Source: CAWINY01 sp963837635 (GTDB taxonomy: Bacteria > Acidobacteriota > Terriglobia > Terriglobales > Acidobacteriaceae). Taken from it: 64,000 nucleotides of DNA. The notes under the pieces are model-generated. The model was not told the DNA's origin, did no database searches, and saw only the letters and a list, made by a program, of their open reading frames with translations. Every line of letters begins with the position of its first letter. Positions within the stretch are counted from its first letter, which is position 1. Positions 1-8,586 of the stretch are shown piece by piece. The stretch is from the NCBI GenBank assembly GCA_963837635.1, contig CAWINY010000004.1, forward strand, positions 310,001-374,000, written 5' to 3'. Made by a program: the position numbers and the translations under genes.

Positions 1-104
1 CGGGACTGGGCTTGGCTCCCAAGCACCTTGAATCGGTATTGGGTAAACATGTGAAACGCGACGTGAGACGAGGTACGCCGCTGTCCTGGGCTCTGCTGGA
101 TTGA
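1..104 (+). CDS. Nonulosonate (sialic/pseudaminic-type) synthase, C-terminal end
   Basis: Only the last 33 or so codons lie in the window; the reading frame enters from the left and stops at TGA 102-104. The tail shows GLGLAPKHLESVLGK, then RRGTPLSW. This fits the C-terminal SAF/antifreeze-like domain of NeuB/PseI enzymes, which condense phosphoenolpyruvate with a six-carbon amino sugar to make a nine-carbon acid. The polysialyltransferase-like gene at 4765 supports the idea that this locus handles nonulosonic acids. The match rests on one short stretch, so which member of the family it is cannot be said. Confidence 0.6.
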   Translation, partial: GLGLAPKHLESVLGKHVKRDVRRGTPLSWALLD

Positions 105-138
105 TATCGCCCGCGGTCATTACGTGCCTACAACCAAT

Positions 139-1101
139 TAGTTCTCTCCCGCCGCTGAGCGCCGCATTGGCAACTCCGTGGTGCTTGACGTAGTTCCAGA
201 CCTGCTCGTCCGGGTTCAGCTCCGGTGAGTACGGTGGTAGAAAGAACAACTGCAACTTGCCGCTAGACTTGCCACGTACTCTTTCACTGGCCGGCCCCGA
301 TCAAAGCTGCCACCGTCGAGAATCAGAAAGATCAGACGAGGAGCGTTGTGCATCAACCGCTTGAGAAACTCGACAAACACAGGTCCATTGACCCTGCCCT
401 CCGTCAGCATAAAGCGCATGGCGCCGCGCGCGATCACCGCCGATATCATATTCATGGAACTGCGCTGGCCGGTGCACCGCACCACCGGCGTCTTGCCCTT
501 GACGCCCCACGTTGTCCCCGCATGACCGTCGGATCGGATCCCGGCTTCGTGGCCAAAATAGATCTCCGCCCCGGCCAGTCGGGCCCGTTCCCGAATCGCC
601 GGATACTCCTCCTCCAACCATCGCCGCACGCGAATCGGATCTTGCTCGATGGCACGGAACAATGGGCGCTGACAGGTCAGTCCCAGTTGCTTGAGCAGCC
701 GTCCCACACTCATCAAACTCAATCGCAGCTGAAATTGCTCCTGCAACAGGATCCGAATCATCTCCCGGGTCCACAGCGCGAACTCGAACCGGTACTGGAG
801 CGGACTCTTCGCCGTAACCGTCCTGTAGACCCAACGCATCTATGCCGGCGTGACCTTCATGGGCCGGCCCTTCAGGGCTCGGACTTTCAAGGCGCACCAG
901 TCCCCACTGCGATATCGTGCCAGCCAGGTGTAGATGCAGCTACGAGTAAAGCCCAGGGCCTGAATTACCACCTTGTGGCTCTCGCCTGTCTGCACCCTTT
1001 CGACTGCACGAACTCGAATTTCTTCCAACGTCTTGTGATCGAGGGAACGGCCATCGCGGCGCTTCATGCCTCATCGTACTAACGTCTACTTACTTATGCA
1101 C
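139..1101 (-). mobile_element. Truncated, decayed IS630-family element (copy 1)
   Basis: This stretch is nearly identical to the intact IS630 copy at 3043-4130. Similarity starts abruptly near 139 and runs through the outer end near 1101, where the shared end (GTCTACTTACTTATG) is present. The opposite end, including its inverted repeat and the last ~40 transposase codons, is missing. Copy 1 and copy 2 have the same orientation and flank the polymerase gene at 1172-2527 and part of the ISAzo13 wreck. Confidence 0.85.
146..1067 (-). pseudogene. IS630-family transposase, inactivated
   Basis: The gene starts like the intact copy (ATG at 1067, helix-turn-helix N-terminus). Three lesions are visible against copy 2. 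A CAG glutamine codon has become TAG at about 840-842, ending the first 75 codons. One C of the run near 263 is lost, which shifts the frame after VKEYVASL. The C-terminal part carrying PPYSPELNPDE and the final catalytic glutamate is out of frame and then deleted. It cannot make an active DDE transposase. Confidence 0.85.
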
Positions 1102-1171
1102 AGGGCTTCGCCAGCGTAGGCATTATCCAGCCATTTCCGCCTGCGCAAATCCATTATTACAGCTAGACTGA

Positions 1172-2527
1172 ATGGTTGATCTGCATCGGCCAGCAGTTCG
1201 TACCGATTATCTTGCCATGGGTTGCATTGAAGATTCCGTCGAACAGGTCAAGCCTCGGTTTGCTCGACTAGGCCCCGCGCTGATCGCCGTTTTCATGGCA
1301 TCTTGCATTTTTGGAAATTATGAACTGTCGGCGCTCACGCACCTCTATTTGTCACATGTCGTTACGGTCGTTTTCTTTGTGCTTAGTGTTCTTTGTTGGG
1401 TATTTGGAGCAGAGCACAAGCGCCTAGAAAGATTGTTTTCCACGGGACGACTTCCCAGAGGCCGCTTACTAAGGCATCCCTACGTGCTTCTTTCGGCTTT
1501 TGGCTATGTCGTGTGGCGAGTTGCTACGTCGATCCCCAATCCTTTTTTCCCCGGCGATTTATCCAAAATGATCGTTCTGGGACTGGGGGTTGTTGCATAC
1601 GGAATTTTGGATCCTGACCGGCTGAGTTTCCGGCTAATAAGCTGGTTGTTGCCAGTAATGGTCGCTTTGGCGTCGGGCCTTTCTATCGTACGTCTGCTGG
1701 CACAGGGAGAATTGTTTACCGGTCGTCTTGCCGTAGAGGCCATGGGATCGGCCATTGGGTTGGGTTACATTTCCGGGACGCTCACCGCCTTTCTCCTGTA
1801 TGTGTCGGACCGCATCGAAGGTAGGCTGAAGCGTGTTGCTTGGGTTACGGTCTCCGGCATCCTGATACTTACCCTTATCTTGTCGTTTGGCCGTAATGGC
1901 TTCTTTGCTTTGGTGATCATATGGCTAGCGTACACGAAATCCACTGGTCGACAGTACAGGCGACACATTGGGCCGGTTATCGGTGTCATTATTATTTTGG
2001 CGGCACTGGGTAGCACGAAGATCGAGAATTTCACGGTTGTACAGAGGTTTGGGGGGGACGCCTCCCTTAGTGGGCGTGGCGAGATCTGGGAAAGTTATGT
2101 TCAAACGGCAACACAAAGTTTCTCGGCGCTGATGTTTGGTGATGGAATCGGGAGTTCCCGTCCGGTTTCCCAGGGGACCGGCTATTTCATGCGGGACCCA
2201 CACAATATTTATATCGAGATTGTGGCAATTTCCGGACTGGCAGGGCTGTGTGTGTATTTACTGTTACTCCGAAGGGTGTATTCAGGTTTGAAGAATGTTG
2301 AGGACAAGTCGCAGCGCAGCGTCTTCATCGCTCTATTCCTAGCCTATATTGTGACAGAATTGTTCGATACACACTGGCGGCAGTCTGCAGTGCTCTGGTA
2401 CACGTCATACCTAATTCATCTGGTCGGGGGAATCGGGATCAGGACAGGTCTAGTCGGTGTCAGGAAGATGGCTCGTCTCAACAGTTGGAAGGTTTCCTGG
2501 GACAGCGGCAATCGCGCGCAGCATTAA
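1172..2527 (+). CDS. O-antigen polymerase/ligase-like membrane protein (Wzy/WaaL superfamily)
   Basis: A 451-residue protein with about ten or more hydrophobic segments spread over its length. A larger loop lies in the second half, with FGRNGFF, then GRGEIWESY and RDPHNIYIE; this arrangement is typical of Wzy_C/O-antigen ligase proteins, whose loop carries R and H residues. It would act in the inner membrane on polyprenyl-linked glycan. Its start is uncertain because no clear ribosome site precedes ATG 1172 or the in-frame ATG at 1217. It sits alone on the plus strand between two IS630 copies, and a second polymerase lies at 16695. Base composition looks lower in GC than the housekeeping genes, suggesting transfer. 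Confidence 0.75.
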   Translation: MVDLHRPAVRTDYLAMGCIEDSVEQVKPRFARLGPALIAVFMASCIFGNYELSALTHLYLSHVVTVVFFVLSVLCWVFGAEHKRLERLFSTGRLPRGRLLRHPYVLLSAFGYVVWRVATSIPNPFFPGDLSKMIVLGLGVVAYGILDPDRLSFRLISWLLPVMVALASGLSIVRLLAQGELFTGRLAVEAMGSAIGLGYISGTLTAFLLYVSDRIEGRLKRVAWVTVSGILILTLILSFGRNGFFALVIIWLAYTKSTGRQYRRHIGPVIGVIIILAALGSTKIENFTVVQRFGGDASLSGRGEIWESYVQTATQSFSALMFGDGIGSSRPVSQGTGYFMRDPHNIYIEIVAISGLAGLCVYLLLLRRVYSGLKNVEDKSQRSVFIALFLAYIVTELFDTHWRQSAVLWYTSYLIHLVGGIGIRTGLVGVRKMARLNSWKVSWDSGNRAQH

Positions 2528-2584
2528 GGCACAGTAAATAAATAACATTCACATCTACTATCCTGATCTGTTATTACGGTGGGC

Positions 2585-2720
2585 ATGGACTCGGATGCCC
2601 AGCTCGACCGGTACTTTGCTGGCATGTGGCCGCATCTGGACGAACACGCCCGCCGTTTGGTGGCTGCCAGCCAAGCATTGGAACTGGGCTATGGCGGCAT
2701 CTCGCGAGTAAGGCGGCGTA
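2585..2720 (+). pseudogene. ISAzo13-family transposase, N-terminal fragment
   Basis: The plus strand from ATG 2585 encodes MDSDAQLDRYF, then LDEHARRLVAASQALELGYG and GIS, which resembles the start of ISAzo13 (Rhodopirellula-type) transposases. The reading runs straight into another element end (AACATTTACAAC) at about 2722 and stops. No catalytic residue is retained. Confidence 0.65.
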
Positions 2721-2739
2721 AATATATAACATTTACAAC

Positions 2740-3042
2740 CTAGTTGCTTGGATGAATGGTGTAGTTCCACTCACCATGGAATTTGTCTGGCTTGAGGTTG
2801 ACATGGGCAAACTCTTCATCCGTGATCTTTCGCCCCACGGGATACTTGCGGTGATCTAGGCGGCAGGTCACTTTCAAACCCTTGGCCGTCGTCGTTCCGG
2901 CGATCAGCCGTACCACCGTCTCATAATCGCGTAGCGGCTCGCCGCGCCAGTTGGACGAAATGAAGGAAAACAACCGATGCTCCACCTTATTCCATTTGCT
3001 CGTGCCCGGCGGAAAATGGCAGACCATCAGTATTAATCCGGT
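2740..3042 (-). pseudogene. ISAzo13-family transposase, C-terminal fragment (inner copy)
   Basis: The minus strand carries VCHFPPGTSKWNKVEHRLFS, NWRGEPL, TTTAKGLKV and the terminal FHGEWNYTI, all typical of the C-terminal part of ISAzo13 transposases. It is cut off at 3042 by the left end of the IS630 element. Both this fragment and the one across the insertion encode TGLIL at the junction but with different codons, so the two halves do not rejoin by a simple 2-bp target duplication. Confidence 0.75.
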
Positions 3043-4130
3043 CATAAGTATGTAGACATAATCCGACGATTCAGAAGGCCGCATACTGAGTATCCGGCGT
3101 CAGAAAGAACATACGAATGGTCCAGGGCAGCCTCTGCAACGATTGGAGGCGGGCTTTGACGTACTTTTTCAGTTCTCTCCCGCCGCTGAGCGCCGCTTTG
3201 GCAACTCCGTGGTGCTTGACGTAGTTCCAGACCTGCTCGTCCGGGTTCAGCTCCGGTGAGTACGGTGGTAGAAAGAACAACTGCAACTTGCCGCCTAGAC
3301 TTGCCACGTACTCTTTCACCGGCCGACCCCGATGAAAGCTGCCACCGTCGAGAATCAGAAAGATCGGACGAGGAGCGTTGTGCATCAACCGTTTGAGAAA
3401 CTCGACAAACACAAGTCCGTTGACCCTGCCCTTAGTCAGCATAAAGCGCATGGCGCCGCGTGCGCTCACCGCCGATATCATATTCATGGAGCTGCGCTGG
3501 CCGGTGCATCGCACGATTGGGGTCTTGCCCTTGACGCCCCACGTCGTCCCCGCATGACCGTCGGATCGGACCCCGGCTTCGTCGCCAAAATAGATCTCCG
3601 CCCCGGCCAGTCGGGCCCGTTCCCGAATCGCCGGATACTGCTCCTGCAACCATCGCTGCACGCGAATCGGATCTTGCTCGATCGCACGGAACAATGGGCG
3701 CTGACAGGTCAGCCCAAGTTGCTTGAGCAGCCGTCCCACACTCACCAAACTCAATCGCAGCTGAAATTGCTCCTGCAACAGGATTCGAATCATCTCCCGG
3801 GTCCACAGCGCGAACTCGAACCGGTACTGGAGCGGACTCTTCGCCGTAACCGTCTTGTAGACCCAACGCATCTGTGCCGGCGTGACCTTCATCGGCCGGC
3901 CCGTCAGGGCTCGGGCTTTCAAGGCGCCCCAGCCCCCACTGCGATATCGTGCCAGCCAGGTGTAGATGCAGCTACGAGTAAAGCCCAGGGTCTGAATCAC
4001 CACCTCTGGGCTCTCGCCTGCCTGCACCCTTTCGACTGCACGAACTCGGATCTCTTCCAACGTCTTGTGATCGAGGGAACGGCCATCGCGGCGCTTCATG
4101 CCTCATCGTACCAACGTCTACTTACTTATG
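3043..4130 (-). mobile_element. IS630-family insertion sequence, apparently complete (copy 2)
   Basis: The element is about 1.09 kb, bounded by imperfect inverted repeats: CATAAGTATGTAGAC at 3043-3057 and its near complement GTCTACTTACTTATG at 4116-4130. It encodes one full transposase. It is inserted in an ISAzo13 transposase fragment. Because the ends and the gene are both present it may still be mobile; copy 1 at 139-1101 is its damaged relative. Confidence 0.85.
3071..4099 (-). CDS. IS630-family transposase (DDE)
   Basis: A 342-residue transposase. The N-terminal ~110 residues form a helix-turn-helix region (VIQTLGFTRSCIYTWLARYR). The DDE domain follows, with EIYFGDEAGVR (first Asp/Glu cluster), FLILDGGSFHRG (second Asp) and PPYSPELNPDEQVWNYVK (catalytic Glu). 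The length and motif order fit IS630/Tc1-mariner enzymes, which cut and paste at TA dinucleotides. The frame is intact, unlike copy 1. It is transcribed opposite to the neighbouring polysialyltransferase-like gene. Confidence 0.93.
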   Translation of the reverse strand: MKRRDGRSLDHKTLEEIRVRAVERVQAGESPEVVIQTLGFTRSCIYTWLARYRSGGWGALKARALTGRPMKVTPAQMRWVYKTVTAKSPLQYRFEFALWTREMIRILLQEQFQLRLSLVSVGRLLKQLGLTCQRPLFRAIEQDPIRVQRWLQEQYPAIRERARLAGAEIYFGDEAGVRSDGHAGTTWGVKGKTPIVRCTGQRSSMNMISAVSARGAMRFMLTKGRVNGLVFVEFLKRLMHNAPRPIFLILDGGSFHRGRPVKEYVASLGGKLQLFFLPPYSPELNPDEQVWNYVKHHGVAKAALSGGRELKKYVKARLQSLQRLPWTIRMFFLTPDTQYAAF

Positions 4131-4133
4131 CAC

Positions 4134-4390
4134 TGATTAATATCAGCCCGGTCTGGTCGGCCAGACGCTGTAACTCCCATTTCCACAGTCGCAGCCGCCA
4201 GCCGTTGCTACCCCCGCCATCGGCGGTGATCAGCAGTCGCCGTGCCCCCAGATACAGGTTCCGGCCGTCGGCGCGCCACCAGCCCCGAATCGAAGCCACC
4301 GCGAAGGCCCCCGTGTCGTGGTCCGTGCCCACGTTGACGAAGCCCGCGTTGCGCCCCAGGTCGTAGATTCCATAGGGATAGGCCGGGGTA
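4134..4390 (-). pseudogene. ISAzo13-family transposase, middle fragment (inner copy)
   Basis: The minus strand reads YPYGIYDLGRNAGFVNVG, then ASIRGWW, then LLITADGGGSNGWRLRLWKW, the central DDE part of ISAzo13 transposases. It ends at the IS630 insertion (4133) on one side. At about 4390-4400 it abuts an inverted C-terminal fragment on the other. Its N-terminal third is gone. Confidence 0.72.
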
Positions 4391-4399
4391 CATCGGCTG

Positions 4400-4662
4400 G
4401 GCACGAGCAAATGGAACAAGGTGGAGCATCGGTTGTTTTCCTTCATTTCGTCCAACTGGCGCGGCGAGCCGCTACGCGATTACGGAGGTACGGCTGATCG
4501 CCGGAACGACGACGCCCAAGGGATTGAAAGTGACCTGCCGCCTAGATCACCGCAAGTATCCCGTGGGGCGAAAGATCACGGATGAAGAGTTTTCCCATGT
4601 CAACCTCAAGCCAGACAAATTCCATGGTGCGTGGAACTACACTATTCACCCAAACAACTAAG
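4400..4662 (+). pseudogene. ISAzo13-family transposase, C-terminal fragment (outer copy)
   Basis: The plus strand begins abruptly with GTSKWNKVEHRLFSFISS and continues NWRGEPLRDY. A 5-bp deletion around 4475-4485, relative to the sister copy at 2740-3042, then shifts the frame. The DNA stays highly similar to the sister copy down to the stop near 4662, after which the element end GTTGTAAATGTTATT follows. With the plus-strand N-terminal piece at 2585 it forms the outer, split ISAzo13 copy. Confidence 0.72.
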
Positions 4663-4764
4663 ACAGTTGTAAATGTTATTAATGTACTACGACTAACATG
4701 ATGCTGTGTAGCCCTAAATTTGGGTGGTGAGATGTGATCTGCGGTTGAACCAAAGGTGATGTCC

Positions 4765-5880
4765 ATGCAGCCTAGATCTCTGACATTAATCCAGTGTAAC
4801 GCCTCATTGGAGGTGATCCATTCGCATCTCGTACGTGCGGCGCACTTCGACGACGAGCAATCGGACTGGGCAATCAGTTACCCGGAATGGGTCTCCGCGA
4901 GAGCGGTTAAGAGCGAATTGTGGACTTTCGTTCTCCCTAGCTGTGATACTCGTCCAGAGTACGGTGAAGTGGTGCGGCGGCTAAGACAAAGCCTGGCCAA
5001 TCTGAAGCGTGAGATACCCTTGGAAAAGTACTCACGAATTCGTCTGGTCGTGAGCGATCTGTCGTGGCTCATGAACAATGTTCTTGTCACAATGCTATCT
5101 CAGTTGTGTCGGCGCCTTGGAATAGATTTTGGTCTTTCGTTACTGGACGAAGGCTCGGTCATGTATACTGGTGTACGATTCGGACTCCGTCGGAGCTTGC
5201 GCTCCGTTGCGAAGTATTTGTATCTCAGGGCTCATCGACTCCCGGCGACTCTGATCCTCCCCGGCAATGTCGACTATTTTCACCGGTTATGTGATCGTGT
5301 TTACTGTTTGCATCCCCAATTGCTCACGGTTCCTGAGAGGGTAGCTCTTGAAGAAATTCGGACGGACCTGCTGGAATCAGTGTATGGGGATGTGATCCCT
5401 GCTTTGTCTTGCCCGCCGCGCTCGTGCCTGTACTTGTCCCAGCCGCTCTACAAATTAGTCGGTAAAGATCGGCAGCTTGCAGTGGTACGCTCCTTCGTAG
5501 CGCGCTTTTCTTCCGAGGGAATCAAGGCTTTCTGCTATAAGCCGCATCATGCAGATCTCCCGTTCTGGTGTCAATTGCTGGAGAAAGAATGTGGGTTGCG
5601 ACCGCTGGACTTCCGCGAAACCGTGCCGATTGAATTGCTAGCGAGCCGTTGTACGGCGGAGGTAGTTGTCAGCCACAGCACCTCTGCGCTTCTGAACCTA
5701 AGGCGCTATGGGTACGGAGGACGAGTGGTGGCCTACGGGTTACCCCAACTCCGAGGCTCATTTCTCGAGCAGTATCAATACGACAGCTTTCTACAAATGC
5801 TGCGGCGGTTAGACGAAGTCGAGATGATCGGCGCGGAGGACGTGGCCGCCCTGGATACCGATCGTGATTTTTGTCGCTGA
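4765..5880 (+). CDS. Polysialyltransferase-like glycosyltransferase
   Basis: About 371 residues, soluble, no signal peptide. Three short motifs match those shared by bacterial sialyltransferases of families GT38/GT52/GT80: an acidic DEG in LSLLDEGSV (about residue 130), a His in FCYKPHHADLPF (about 260) and a Ser/Thr pair in VVVSHSTSALLNLRRYGYGG (about 310). Such enzymes move a nonulosonic acid from a CMP donor to a glycan. The synthase tail at 1-104 fits that use. ATG 4765 is chosen because AAAGGTG lies 7-8 bases upstream; GTG 4756 and ATG 4759 are in frame. Overall similarity beyond the motifs could not be tested, so the donor sugar is an inference. Confidence 0.6.
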   Translation: MQPRSLTLIQCNASLEVIHSHLVRAAHFDDEQSDWAISYPEWVSARAVKSELWTFVLPSCDTRPEYGEVVRRLRQSLANLKREIPLEKYSRIRLVVSDLSWLMNNVLVTMLSQLCRRLGIDFGLSLLDEGSVMYTGVRFGLRRSLRSVAKYLYLRAHRLPATLILPGNVDYFHRLCDRVYCLHPQLLTVPERVALEEIRTDLLESVYGDVIPALSCPPRSCLYLSQPLYKLVGKDRQLAVVRSFVARFSSEGIKAFCYKPHHADLPFWCQLLEKECGLRPLDFRETVPIELLASRCTAEVVVSHSTSALLNLRRYGYGGRVVAYGLPQLRGSFLEQYQYDSFLQMLRRLDEVEMIGAEDVAALDTDRDFCR

Positions 5881-5905
5881 GATAGTCCCGCCGGCCAGGG
5901 TGCGA

Positions 5906-7282
5906 TCATTGTGCGTTCTTTCCTCGGACTACGGACCATAACGTCATCACAACGATCCGAAAATCCAAGAGAAGACTCCAGTTCTCAAGGTAGTAGAGGT
6001 CACATTCCAACCGTTTCTTAATGGACGTATCCCCTCGCCACCCGTTTACCTGCGCCCATCCCGTAATGCCGACTTTTAATCGGTGTCGGCTGTGATAGTA
6101 TCGAAAATTCTGGCGGAAGCGTTTGACGAAGTGCGGCCGCTCCGGACGTGGTCCTACGATGCTCATATCTCCTTTGAGGACGTTAAATAACTGGGGAAGT
6201 TCGTCGGCACTCGTCTTGCGCAAGAATGAACCAATTGGAGTGCGCCGCGGATCTTCGCTTGTCGTCCAGCGAGTGTCGCTCTCCGCGGTCTCGCTTACAC
6301 GCATGCTACGGAATTTGTACATGCAAAATTGACTTCCGTTAAGACCGATTCGCTCTTGCCTAAACAGTACAGGCCCGGGGGATGTCAACTTTATCGCGAT
6401 CGCGATTACTACGAATACGGGAGCAAGTAAAATCAGCGTGGCAAGAGAAAGAACAATATCGAATACGCGCTTCGCGATCGAATACTGAAGCGATGTTGTT
6501 GGGCTGGGGTCGAGATCGAGCAACTGCAGTCCCCCGAAGTGAAAGAGACGCTCACGAAGCACAAGCCCGCCGCCAATATCCACGACTACTTGGATCGGCT
6601 TGCAAAGGGGCTCGAGCGCCGCAACGTAACTGCGAATTCTTCCATACCGCTCAGGCGTAACCGCTATGACCACGCTGTTCACATCGAGCGCCTCAAGTTG
6701 TGCGATCTCACACAGGGTATAGACCGGGGCGTTTTCGCTGCACGCCACCTCGCCCGGCAAAGACACAAACCCGGCGACAGCGCAATTGGCAAAGCTGTTA
6801 GATCCCAAGCGACGAGCAACCCGCCGCGCGAAGCGGCTCGCACCGACGATTAGAACTTTATCTCCCGGACCTTGAGAGGCAATTCTGCGCAATATAACGC
6901 GAAATAGAAAGCGCACCATAATAACGAGCGAAAGGAAGACTATAACATTCACAACTAGAAATAGGCGCGAGTAGCTGAACGAGCGTACAAAAAATAGAAC
7001 TATGAGGTTAATAATGTACGTGACGCTGAATGCTCCGATCACCGCCCGTATGCCGGTCTTTTCGCTGATAAGTTTGTCGATACTGGTTACCTTATAGCGT
7101 TCTGCAGCTATCGACCAGACTACAATCGTGAAGAGCAGTAAATAGAGATACTCCGCGCGGGGAATCTCGATTGGTCCAAAGAGTATGAACCTGATGTAAC
7201 CAGCCGACGCAAATGATACTAGAGGCAACAAATACATCGCCAGACGCAGGATGAACCGGAATGTTCTTAGCCGAAGCACCAT
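5906..7282 (-). CDS. Polyprenyl-phosphate sugar-1-phosphate transferase (WbaP/WcaJ type)
   Basis: 458 residues. The N-terminal ~130 residues hold four to five membrane segments. A Rossmann-like middle (KVLIVGASRFARRVARRLG) follows, and then the conserved Bac_transf domain from about residue 265: KRVFDIVLSLATLILLAP, SPGPVLFRQERIG, YKFRSMR, DELPQLFNVLKGDMSIVGPR and GWAQVNGWRG. It starts glycan assembly by moving a hexose-1-phosphate from a nucleotide sugar onto undecaprenyl phosphate at the inner membrane. GGGAGGA precedes the ATG. It is the last gene of the minus-strand polysaccharide block. Confidence 0.93.
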   Translation of the reverse strand: MVLRLRTFRFILRLAMYLLPLVSFASAGYIRFILFGPIEIPRAEYLYLLLFTIVVWSIAAERYKVTSIDKLISEKTGIRAVIGAFSVTYIINLIVLFFVRSFSYSRLFLVVNVIVFLSLVIMVRFLFRVILRRIASQGPGDKVLIVGASRFARRVARRLGSNSFANCAVAGFVSLPGEVACSENAPVYTLCEIAQLEALDVNSVVIAVTPERYGRIRSYVAALEPLCKPIQVVVDIGGGLVLRERLFHFGGLQLLDLDPSPTTSLQYSIAKRVFDIVLSLATLILLAPVFVVIAIAIKLTSPGPVLFRQERIGLNGSQFCMYKFRSMRVSETAESDTRWTTSEDPRRTPIGSFLRKTSADELPQLFNVLKGDMSIVGPRPERPHFVKRFRQNFRYYHSRHRLKVGITGWAQVNGWRGDTSIKKRLECDLYYLENWSLLLDFRIVVMTLWSVVRGKNAQ

Positions 7283-7434
7283 AAAATCCTCCCCCCTATC
7301 CTTTTATGGGAAGGTCATCCTCGGATATTCATTGACGACTATTTCCCGTCATACGCGGTGGTGTGTGCCGCAAGGCAGCCACGACGCCTTTAGTCTCCAG
7401 GTGATAGCGCAGGATATGAGCTGATTGGGCACGA

Positions 7435-8586
7435 TCATGCCCGGCGATTCCGAGCTGCACATATCGTCTCACAAATGTAATCGACATCCGATTCGCTAAG
7501 AGATGAACTTGATGGAAGATATAGACCTTTCCGACCCAAAGCTTCCGCGTTCGGCATGGGCACCGGAGCACGGAACCCGTGCGCGACGATCGCCTTTTGT
7601 TCATGCATCGGCTTGAAGAAGCTGCGCGTTTCGACCCCAGCCGCGGCAAGCTTATCGGCTAATTCGTCGCGGGTGATACCAAATTCTTTGTCACAGGCAA
7701 TGCCGTACATCCAGTAAGTGTTCTTCGCCCACGGGCGCTCAATTGGCAACCGCAAGCCGGGGATTTCCCGAAGCCGATCGTTGTAACGGCGGGCATTGCA
7801 GCGCCTCATGGCTACATATTCAGCGACTCTTTCCAGTTGAGCGCAGCCGATGGCGGCATGCAAGTTCGACATCCGATAATTAAATCCAATCTCATCGTGA
7901 CTGTAGGAGCGTGCGTCACTCAAGGGAAAACACAGATTCTTTAAATAGCGCAGCCGATCATTGATTTTGGGATCGTCCGTTACCGCCATGCCACCTTCTC
8001 CGCAAGTCATATTCTTGTTCGCAAAGAAGCTAAAGCACGAAACGTGGCCGAAAGCGCCACAACGCTTGCCCCGGTATTCGGAGCCATGCGCCTCCGCGGC
8101 GTCCTCGATAACCGTCAGGTTGTGCCGCCGGGCCACATCCATCACCGGGTCCATGTTGGTGGGATGGCCGTAGATGTGAACGACCATAATGGCGCGAGTT
8201 CGCGAGGAAACTGCAGCCTCAAGCTGGGTTACGTCCATGTTCCAGTCATAGGGATCGCAATCGAGCAGTACAGGAATGGCCCCGCAGTAGCACACAGCGA
8301 AAGCAGAAGCGATCATCGTAAAGGTAGGAAGAATTACTTCGTCGCCGACGCCGAGATTCAAGGCACGAAGCGCAAGGTGAAGGGCCGCCGTACCATTGCA
8401 GGTTGCCGTTCCGTACTTCACGCCCACATAGGCAGGGAACTCGCGCTCAAATCGTTCCAAGTACTTACCTCGTGATGAGATCCAGGTCGACCGCAAGGCA
8501 TCTCGGACGTATTCTTCCTCCCGGCCCATCAGGCAGGGGACACACACGGGGATTCTGCGATTGCGCTTCGGTGCCGAGTAGCTCAT
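7435..8586 (-). CDS. DegT/DnrJ/EryC1/StrS-family sugar aminotransferase
   Basis: 383 residues. This PLP-dependent transaminase family acts on keto-sugar nucleotides. Visible landmarks are STWISSRGKYLERFE near the N-terminus, NGTAALHLALRAL (PLP phosphate contact), VIEDAAEAHGSEYRGKRCG (Asp contacting the PLP nitrogen), FFANKNMTCGEGG (catalytic Lys) and GFNYRMSNLHAAIG. With the GDP-mannose 4,6-dehydratase of the same block, a perosamine-synthase-like role (GDP-4-keto-6-deoxymannose to GDP-perosamine) is attractive but inferred. The start codon overlaps the upstream cupin stop by 4 bases (ATGA), indicating translational coupling. Confidence 0.88.
   Translation of the reverse strand: MSYSAPKRNRRIPVCVPCLMGREEEYVRDALRSTWISSRGKYLERFEREFPAYVGVKYGTATCNGTAALHLALRALNLGVGDEVILPTFTMIASAFAVCYCGAIPVLLDCDPYDWNMDVTQLEAAVSSRTRAIMVVHIYGHPTNMDPVMDVARRHNLTVIEDAAEAHGSEYRGKRCGAFGHVSCFSFFANKNMTCGEGGMAVTDDPKINDRLRYLKNLCFPLSDARSYSHDEIGFNYRMSNLHAAIGCAQLERVAEYVAMRRCNARRYNDRLREIPGLRLPIERPWAKNTYWMYGIACDKEFGITRDELADKLAAAGVETRSFFKPMHEQKAIVAHGFRAPVPMPNAEALGRKGLYLPSSSSLSESDVDYICETICAARNRRA

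Larger units (their letters stand above)
2531..4686 (+). mobile_element. Nested, rearranged ISAzo13-family remnant
   Basis: The outer ends are related inverted repeats. Near 2532-2553 the sequence reads AATAACATTCACA, and near 4666-4686 the complement reads AATAACATTTACAA. Between them lie an N-terminal transposase piece (+), a C-terminal piece (-), an intact IS630, a middle piece (-) and a second C-terminal piece (+). A third copy of the end motif (TATAACATTTACAAC) at 2724-2739 marks the terminus of the inner, inverted copy. The simplest reading is one plus-oriented ISAzo13 element invaded by an opposite copy that was itself hit by IS630, followed by deletions. Confidence 0.7.
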
